Position numbers and translations under genes: made by a program | Part shown: one piece after another, positions 52,826 through 57,730 of the stretch | How positions within the stretch are numbered: the stretch's first letter is position 1 | Layout of the letters: each line of letters starts with the position of its first letter | Notes under the pieces: generated by a model | Databases searched by the model: none | What the model was told of the DNA's origin: nothing | What the model saw: only the letters and a program-made list of their open reading frames with translations | DNA from: Neobacillus bataviensis | GTDB taxonomy: Bacteria; Bacillota; Bacilli; Bacillales_B; DSM-18226 | Assembly: GCF_019969725.1 (NCBI RefSeq) | Contig: NZ_JAHXYW010000022.1 | Location: forward strand, 1-57,730 | Length of the DNA stretch: 57,730 bases | Direction of reading: 5' to 3'

Positions 52826-53160
52826 TGCCCGTGAAGGTGAAAAAAGAAAGGTAGCGGTCACTACTCATAAAGCCCGTGAGCAAGAAAAAAAGGAGTGGCG
52901 GTCGATAAGAGCGGTTCATAAAGCCCGTGAGCAAGAAAAAAAGGAGTGGCGGTCGATAAGAGCGGTTCATAAAGCCTGTGGGCAAGAAAAAAGAGAAGCG
53001 GCGGTCGATAAGAGCGGTTTATAAAGCCTGTGAGCAAGTAAAAAGAGGAGTAGCGGTCGATAAGAGCGGTTCATAAAGCCTGTGAGCAAGAAAAAAAGAA
53101 GCGGCGGTCGGTAAGAGCACTTCCAAATACCCGCGACCATGAAAAAGTCGTCGTGAAAAA
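52826..53160. repeat. 51/52-bp tandem repeat (minisatellite) between ndoA and tex
   Basis: Units beginning AGCC(C/T)GTGAGCAAG start at 52871, 52922, 52973, 53025 and 53077 (periods 51, 51, 52, 52), with an eroded unit before (52827) and part of one after. Units share GGCGGTCGATAAGAGCGGTT. Two 51-bp units stay in one reading frame (17 residues each), but no start codon leads into it and a later unit brings a stop. Occupies the place of the B. subtilis sigB operon. Confidence 0.9.
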
Positions 53161-53234
53161 GTGGGCAACACTCGTTTAATGAAACGACCCTGCTAATTTG
53201 ATACAATAAGAAAAAAGATTGGAGGATTATTCTT

Positions 53235-55406
53235 GTGACTGAAACAATGGTAAAAGAAGATCAGTTGTTAGGGAAGATTGCCACCGAACTCGCTATTCCC
53301 TATAAGCAAGTTAAAAATGTTATCTCTCTATTAAATGAGGGAAATACAGTTCCATTTATTGCACGCTACCGAAAAGAAATGACCGGCGCTCTTGATGAAG
53401 TACAAATCCGCAATATCCTAGAACGCTGGCAATACATACAAAACCTTGAACAAAGAAAAGAAGAAGTTATTCGTATCATCTCTGAACAGGGTAAATTAAC
53501 AGATGAACTCCAGCAAAATATAACAAGGGCTGAAAAACTTCAAGAGGTAGAAGACTTATATCGTCCATACAAACAAAAAAGACGAACCAAGGCCACTATT
53601 GCGAAAGAAAAAGGTCTCGAGCCATTGGCAGAATGGCTGCTAACTTTTTCGAACCAGAGTATCGAAGAGAAAGCAAAAGAATTTTTATCCGAGGAAAAAG
53701 AAGTCCGAACGATTGAAGAGGCTATCTCAGGTGCGAAAGACATCATCGCTGAAATGGTATCTGATGATGCGGAAGGCCGTAAATGGATTCGTAAAGAAAC
53801 AACCAAATCCGGTACAGTTGCTTCTACGGTAAAAGAAGCAGAAAAGGACGAGAAAAATGTCTATGAAATGTACTATGAGTACGAAGAACCTGTAAACAAA
53901 ATCGTTCCCCACCGAATTTTAGCTTTAAATCGTGGCGAAAAAGAGGACATTCTTCGAGTCTCAGTAAAAATGAATACCGACTTAATCCTGTCGTATCTAT
54001 CTAAAAAATGGATCCATAAGACAAATTCATATGCAGCGCCGATCGTGTTAGAAGCGGTAGAAGACAGCTATAAACGCTTAATTCAACCATCAATTGAGCG
54101 TGAAATCCGTTCTGAGTTAACAGAAAAAGCAGAGGAACAAGCGATTCATATTTTTTCTGAGAATCTCCGTAATTTATTGTTGCAGCCGCCATTGAAGGGA
54201 AAAGTCGTCATTGGTGTCGATCCGGCTTACCGGACAGGCTGTAAATTAGCCGTTGTCGATGAAACGGGTAAAGTGCTGAAAATTGATGTGATCTATCCAC
54301 ATCTTTCCGATTTCAAAGCAAAAGAAGCGCGAGAAAAATTCATTAACATCCTGCGTGAATATAAGGTAGAAATGGCGGCAATCGGGAACGGTACCGCATC
54401 AAGGGAAACGGAGCAGTTCGTCGCTGATATTTTAAAAGAAATGGATGAAGAAATCTTCTATTTGATTGTCAATGAAGCTGGCGCCAGTGTGTATTCCGCC
54501 TCTGACTTGGCAAGGGAAGAATTTCCGAATTTCCAGGTTGAAGAAAGAAGTGCGGTATCCATAGCAAGACGTTTGCAGGATCCATTAGCTGAATTGGTAA
54601 AAATCGACCCGAAATCAGTCGGCGTAGGCCAATACCAGCATGATGTTTCACAAAAAAGACTTTCAGAATCGCTGCATTTTGTCGTAGAAACAGCGGTTAA
54701 CCGGGTAGGCGTAAATGTAAATACCGCTTCATCCTCCCTTTTACAATATGTTGCGGGTTTAAACAAAACAGCTGCAAACAATATTGTCAAAATGCGAGAA
54801 GAGACAGGAAAATTCACTAGCAGGGTTCAGTTGAAGAAAGTGCCCCGCCTTGGTGCGAAAACCTATGAACAGGCTATTGGTTTCTTGCGGGTATTAGATG
54901 GGAAACAGCCTTTAGACCGGACAGGAATTCATCCGGAAAACTATGACGAGGTAAAAAAACTATTAGCAAAACTGGGCTTTACTACGGACGCTTTAGGTTC
55001 CGAAGAGTTAAAAGCTGCATTAAGCGGTCTTGACCTAAAGTCTGTTTCTGAAGAATTGGCGATTGGCGAATTAACGTTAAAAGATATCGTTGATGCTTTG
55101 GTGAGACCTGAGAGAGACCCGCGCGATGACTTACCTCGTCCACTCTTGAAAAAAGATGTATTAAAACTAGAGGACTTGAAAGCCGGTATGGAGCTGCAAG
55201 GAACTGTACGGAATGTTGTTGATTTCGGGGCATTTGTCGATATTGGCGTTAAACAAGACGGGCTTGTTCATATTTCAAAACTGAGCAACCGATTTGTAAA
55301 ACATCCATTAGATATTGTTTCAGTCGGTGATGTGGTTACAGTTTGGGTAGATTCCGTTGATATGAAAAAAGGCCGGGTTGCCCTAACCATGCTGCAGCCA
55401 TCTTAA
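53235..55406 (+). CDS. tex: RNA-binding transcription accessory protein Tex
   Basis: 723 residues: helical N-terminal part, YqgF/RNase H-like domain (about 330-455, GVDPAYRTGCKLAVVDETG), helix-hairpin-helix part (VNVNTASSSLLQYVAGLNKTAANNIV) and C-terminal S1 RNA-binding domain (about 650-720, LQGTVRNVVDFGAFVDIG). Cytoplasmic; known from other bacteria as a transcription/toxin-expression factor. GTG 53235 follows GGAGGATT. Equals B. subtilis YdcI. Confidence 0.95.
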   Translation: MTETMVKEDQLLGKIATELAIPYKQVKNVISLLNEGNTVPFIARYRKEMTGALDEVQIRNILERWQYIQNLEQRKEEVIRIISEQGKLTDELQQNITRAEKLQEVEDLYRPYKQKRRTKATIAKEKGLEPLAEWLLTFSNQSIEEKAKEFLSEEKEVRTIEEAISGAKDIIAEMVSDDAEGRKWIRKETTKSGTVASTVKEAEKDEKNVYEMYYEYEEPVNKIVPHRILALNRGEKEDILRVSVKMNTDLILSYLSKKWIHKTNSYAAPIVLEAVEDSYKRLIQPSIEREIRSELTEKAEEQAIHIFSENLRNLLLQPPLKGKVVIGVDPAYRTGCKLAVVDETGKVLKIDVIYPHLSDFKAKEAREKFINILREYKVEMAAIGNGTASRETEQFVADILKEMDEEIFYLIVNEAGASVYSASDLAREEFPNFQVEERSAVSIARRLQDPLAELVKIDPKSVGVGQYQHDVSQKRLSESLHFVVETAVNRVGVNVNTASSSLLQYVAGLNKTAANNIVKMREETGKFTSRVQLKKVPRLGAKTYEQAIGFLRVLDGKQPLDRTGIHPENYDEVKKLLAKLGFTTDALGSEELKAALSGLDLKSVSEELAIGELTLKDIVDALVRPERDPRDDLPRPLLKKDVLKLEDLKAGMELQGTVRNVVDFGAFVDIGVKQDGLVHISKLSNRFVKHPLDIVSVGDVVTVWVDSVDMKKGRVALTMLQPS

Positions 55407-55414
55407 TTCAAGAG

Positions 55415-55445
55415 AAAACACTGCTTTTAAGAGCAGTGTTTTTTT
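55415..55445. terminator. terminator of tex, overlapping cmpA
   Basis: Stem AACACTGCT (55417-55425) / AGCAGTGTT (55432-55440) and a T run. The last codons of minus-strand cmpA lie in it. Confidence 0.88.
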
Positions 55446-55540
55446 CTGTAAAAAAACCAGCACTGGTTTAACATCTTGATCTGGTAGCGGTTCTTTTCAT
55501 AGAAAGCTCTTTTCATTTGGTTTTGAAACCAAGTCGGCAT
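55427..55540 (-). CDS. cmpA: cortex morphogenetic protein CmpA (37 aa)
   Basis: Tiny protein read on the complementary strand: starts MPTWFQNQMKRAFYEKN and goes on RYQIKMLNQCWFFYRKK, ending HCS. This matches B. subtilis CmpA in length and pattern (MP-W at the start, LNQCW-FY-KKH at the end). It acts in the mother cell as an adaptor for ClpXP to degrade SpoIVA in failed spore coats. ATG 55540 is preceded by CGGGAGGTTTT. Its position between tex and the SprT-like gene equals the B. subtilis location. Missed by usual ORF cut-offs. Confidence 0.93.
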   Translation of the reverse strand: MPTWFQNQMKRAFYEKNRYQIKMLNQCWFFYRKKHCS

Positions 55541-55636
55541 AATTAAAACCTCCCGAAAAGCATTCTTCAATAAGGGTATAAACAATATATGCTATAATAG
55601 GTTGTCACGTTCGAAAAGAAAGGGAGGGGAGTTTAA

Positions 55637-56110
55637 GTGGATGATTCAAGTCTTCAGTTATTGGTAGAAAAAATATCAAGTGAATCATTTGGAAAACCAT
55701 TTAAGCATCGTGCTTCCTTTAATCCTAGGTTAAAATCAACCGGCGGCAGATATCTTTTAAACACACACAATATTGAAATCAACAAAAAGTATTTAGAACA
55801 GCTTGGGGAAAAAGAATTAATCGGGATTATTAAACACGAACTATGCCATTACCATCTTCATCTTGAAGGAAAAGGATATCAGCATCGTGATCAAGACTTT
55901 AAAGTTCTTCTAAAAAAGGTTGGGGCACCCCGGTTTTGCACTCAACTCCCAGAACGGAAAGTAAAACGTTCTCTGAAAAAAATACTTGTCTATCAATGCA
56001 CGAAATGCAGGCAATCCTATCAAAGAAAAAGAAGCATTAATACAAACAGATATGTGTGCGGAAAATGCAAAGGGAAATTGGCGAAGATCCAAGAGTTGAT
56101 ATTTGAGTAA
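55637..56110 (+). CDS. ydcK: SprT-like zinc protease (YdcK)
   Basis: 157 residues. HELCH (67-71) is the gluzincin zinc motif, and two CxxC pairs near the end (CTKC, CGKC) make a zinc ribbon. SprT/Spartan-type fold; function in bacilli unknown. GTG 55637 follows GGGAGGGGAG. It ends before the tRNA operon. Confidence 0.92.
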   Translation: MDDSSLQLLVEKISSESFGKPFKHRASFNPRLKSTGGRYLLNTHNIEINKKYLEQLGEKELIGIIKHELCHYHLHLEGKGYQHRDQDFKVLLKKVGAPRFCTQLPERKVKRSLKKILVYQCTKCRQSYQRKRSINTNRYVCGKCKGKLAKIQELIFE

Positions 56111-56147
56111 CATAAGATTTGGAAAAAATCTTTATTGAAAAATCATA

Positions 56148-56176
56148 TTGACTTTATGTTAGTTCGTCATTATAAT
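56148..56176 (+). promoter_or_regulatory. strong SigA promoter of the second tRNA/rRNA cluster
   Basis: TTGACT (56148-56153), 17 bp, TATAAT (56171-56176), 50 bp before the first tRNA. Confidence 0.88.
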
Positions 56177-56225
56177 GTAAAGAGTCGACAGGGCAATCGC
56201 CTAACGTAGTCGAGATAATAATTAT

Positions 56226-56300
56226 TCCGCAGTAGCTCAGTGGTAGAGCTATCGGCTGTTAACCGATCGGTCGTAGGTTCGAGTCCTACCTGCGGAGCCA
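56226..56300 (+). tRNA. tRNA-Asn (GTT)
   Basis: 75 nt, identical to the copy at 387-461. Confidence 0.97.
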
Positions 56301-56304
56301 TATT

Positions 56305-56395
56305 GGGGAAGTACTCAAGAGGCTGAAGAGGCGCCCCTGCTAAGGGTGTAGGTCGGGTAACCGGCGCGAGGGTTCAAATCCCTCCTTCTCCGCCA
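56305..56395 (+). tRNA. tRNA-Ser (GCT)
   Basis: 91 nt class II tRNA with long variable arm, acceptor GGGGAAG / CTTCTCC, anticodon GCT, CCA encoded. Confidence 0.95.
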
Positions 56396-56405
56396 TGAAA
56401 ATTTT

Positions 56406-56477
56406 GGCCCCTTGGTCAAGCGGTTAAGACACCGCCCTTTCACGGCGGTAACACGGGTTCGAATCCCGTAGGGGTCA
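56406..56477 (+). tRNA. tRNA-Glu (TTC)
   Basis: Same body as 583-657, but the encoded tail reads TCA instead of CCA. Confidence 0.94.
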
Positions 56478-56526
56478 TCAGAAATGGAGAATGAGCTGAA
56501 GCTCATTTTCTATTTCTTAATTAATT

Positions 56527-56603
56527 GGTCTGGTAGTTCAGTTGGTTAGAATGCCTGCCTGTCACGCAGGAGGTCGCGGGTTCGAGTCCCGTCCAGACCG
56601 CCA
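56527..56603 (+). tRNA. tRNA-Asp (GTC)
   Basis: 77 nt, acceptor GGTCTGG / CCAGACC, anticodon GTC in CCTGTCACG, CCA encoded. Confidence 0.96.
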
Positions 56604-56629
56604 TTTAATTTTTATTTTTTTCTTATTTT

Positions 56630-56704
56630 TGGGCTATAGCCAAGCGGTAAGGCAACGGACTTTGACTCCGTCATGCGTTGGTTCGAATCCAGCTAGCCCA
56701 GCCA
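56630..56704 (+). tRNA. tRNA-Gln (TTG)
   Basis: 75 nt with CCA, one base different from the copy at 1027. Confidence 0.96.
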
Positions 56705-56715
56705 TTTCTTTTATT

Positions 56716-56729
56716 GAGCCATTAGCTCA
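56716..56729 (+). pseudogene. tRNA-Lys 5' fragment (14 nt)
   Basis: GAGCCATTAGCTCA equals the first 14 bases of tRNA-Lys, then the sequence diverges. It is followed 12 bp later by another tRNA-Lys fragment. Confidence 0.6.
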
Positions 56730-56741
56730 TGAACATGAAAT

Positions 56742-56844
56742 GAGCCATTAGCTCAGTCGGTAGAGCAGATTGCGAGCTTCAATGAACTTACTTCTGCGGG
56801 CAATCTGCGAGAAAGAACGAGAGTTCTTTTGAGCATCTGACTTA
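56742..56844 (+). pseudogene. broken tRNA-Lys with a hairpin insert
   Basis: 56742-56767 equals the first 26 bases of tRNA-Lys (to GAGCA). Then 63 foreign bases (56768-56830), a second GAGCA (56831-56835), and TCTGACTT, which resumes the tRNA at the anticodon stem before being lost. The insert holds the inverted repeat GCAGATTGC (56765-56773) / GCAATCTGC (56800-56808) and AAAGAAC / GTTCTTT. GAGCA at both ends looks like a target duplication. Confidence 0.75.
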
Positions 56845-56877
56845 GGCTAATAAAAGATTAGGGAATCATCTTAGAAT

Positions 56878-56950
56878 GAGCCATTAGCTCAGTCGGTAGA
56901 GCATCTGACTTTTAATCAGAGGGTCGAAGGTTCGAGTCCTTCATGGCTCA
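56878..56950 (+). tRNA. tRNA-Lys (TTT)
   Basis: Complete copy, same as 1105-1177, following the two broken pieces. Confidence 0.96.
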
Positions 56951-56967
56951 CCTTTAGACAATATTAT

Positions 56968-57052
56968 GCGGGTGTGGCGGAATTGGCAGACGCACCAGAC
57001 TTAGGATCTGGCGCCGCAAGGCGTGGGGGTTCGACTCCCTTCACCCGCACCA
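56968..57052 (+). tRNA. tRNA-Leu (TAG)
   Basis: 85 nt class II tRNA, acceptor GCGGGTG / CACCCGC, anticodon TAG in GACTTAGGATC, CCA encoded. Confidence 0.95.
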
Positions 57053-57113
57053 AATATTTCCTCTTGAAAAGCAATTGATAATCTGATAAGATTATTTTTG
57101 TCGCCGATTTAAT

Positions 57114-57199
<86 letters not shown>

Positions 57200-57208
57200 A
57201 AAAAGGAT

Positions 57209-57237
57209 TTGACAAACCAAATTAAGTGTGATAAACT
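57209..57237 (+). promoter_or_regulatory. possible internal promoter in the tRNA-rRNA cluster
   Basis: TTGACA (57209-57214), 17 bp, TAAACT (57232-57237), between tRNA-Leu and tRNA-Arg. A weaker candidate, TTGAAA-17-TAAGAT, lies at 57064-57092. Confidence 0.55.
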
Positions 57238-57260
57238 TTAAAAGTTGGTTTTAACAAGAT

Positions 57261-57337
<77 letters not shown>

Positions 57338-57343
57338 TTATTA

Positions 57344-57420
57344 CGGGAAGTAGCTCAGCTTGGTAGAGCACTTGGTTTGGGACCAAGGGGTCGCAGGTTC
57401 GAATCCTGTCTTCCCGACCA
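57344..57420 (+). tRNA. tRNA-Pro (TGG)
   Basis: 77 nt, acceptor CGGGAAG / CTTCCCG, anticodon TGG in GTTTGGGAC, CCA encoded. Confidence 0.96.
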
Positions 57421-57434
57421 TTCAAATTTTATAT

Positions 57435-57508
57435 GCGGGTGTAGTTTAGTGGTAAAACCTCAGCCTTCCAAGCTGATGTTGTGAGTTCGATTCTCATCAC
57501 CCGCTCCA
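57435..57508 (+). tRNA. tRNA-Gly (TCC)
   Basis: 74 nt, acceptor GCGGGTG / CACCCGC, anticodon TCC in CCTTCCAAG, CCA encoded. Confidence 0.95.
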
Positions 57509-57523
57509 AATTACCTTATATAA

Positions 57524-57543
57524 TTGTTCTTTGAAAACTAAAC
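57524..57543 (+). promoter_or_regulatory. rRNA leader antitermination (boxA-type) element
   Basis: TTGTTCTTTGAAAACT, the element common before Bacillus 16S genes, about 80 bp before the 16S start. Confidence 0.65.
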
Positions 57544-57620
57544 AAACAAAAACGTCAACAAACAATAATATTCGTTTCTTTCGAAACGAAGCCAACGTTT
57601 TAATTTATGAGCTAATCAAC

Positions 57621-57730
57621 TTTCTTGGAGAGTTTGATCCTGGCTCAGGACGAACGCTGGCGGCGTGCCTAATACATGCAAGTCGAGCGAGACTCTTCGG
57701 AGTCTAGCGGCGGACGGGTGAGTAACACGT
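57621..57730 (+). rRNA. 16S rRNA, 5' end (partial)
   Basis: Starts TTTCTTGGAGAGTTTGATCC and goes on with the universal 27F region and CGAACGCTGGCGGCGTGC; cut by the end of the window. The tRNAs lie upstream of 16S here, so one transcript may carry both. Confidence 0.97.

Noticed and set aside
52967..53206. Minus-strand ORF of 79 codons in the minisatellite
   Set aside because: Only repeats; frame breaks where unit length changes from 51 to 52.

Overview
The window is chromosomal DNA of a low-GC, endospore-forming Bacillaceae, probably close to Bacillus/Neobacillus/Mesobacillus (inferred from gene order and sequence resemblance, not from a search). It is bounded by two rRNA operons on the + strand: the 3' end of a 23S gene, a 5S gene and ten tRNAs at the left, and twelve intact tRNAs leading into the 5' end of a 16S gene at the right. 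Spore genes (alpha/beta SASP, a Spo0E-type phosphatase, CmpA, a YdcC-type lipoprotein) support a spore former. Two of these, the 56-codon Spo0E-type gene (2808-2978) and the 37-codon cmpA (55427-55540), are short minus-strand genes read here directly from the bases.

Left third (1.8-11.9 kb): rocF, the sigW-rsiW envelope-stress pair with its own SigW promoter, then cdaA-cdaR-glmM (c-di-AMP synthesis tied to cell-wall precursor supply) and glmS behind a glmS ribozyme. An unrecognised two-gene membrane operon follows.

Middle (11.9-40.9 kb) is the accessory part: a TetR-controlled MMPL exporter with three evenly spaced operators, an FAD dehydrogenase, an MBL hydrolase divergent from an ArsR-type regulator, a BceRS-BceAB-like peptide sensing and resistance module with a matching BceR-type site, a NERD protein, a three-gene ABC exporter, a BcrC-like phosphatase, another TetR regulator, a SASP gene, argS under an arginine T-box, DinB, MFS and MGMT genes, the potassium importer KimA, a ykkC-class riboswitch with a small membrane protein, a DedA protein, a SEDS protein, MgtE and an unrecognised gene.

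Right third (41.3-56.1 kb) follows the Bacillus subtilis order ddl-murF-cshA-ydbS-ydbT-ydcA-acpS-ydcC-alr-ndoAI-ndoA-(gap)-tex-cmpA-ydcK-tRNAs. The sigB/rsb operon that B. subtilis carries between ndoA and tex is missing; a 51/52-bp tandem repeat occupies the gap.

The most unusual structure is non-coding: (1) a hairpin repeat (core TGTCCCATAG...CTATGGGACA) in two distant arrays, both with an exact 52-bp period, about five helical turns; (2) a ykkC-class riboswitch with a roughly 120-nt repeat hairpin inside its variable arm; (3) three TetR operators exactly 34 bp apart; (4) a nested palindromic repeat at 40.9-41.1 kb; (5) broken tRNA-Lys copies, one split by a small hairpin insert flanked by GAGCA; (6) a possible pseudoknot over the glmS ribosome binding site. 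No CRISPR array, prophage, transposase or classical defence island was seen. Everything is by eye; no database or folding program was used.
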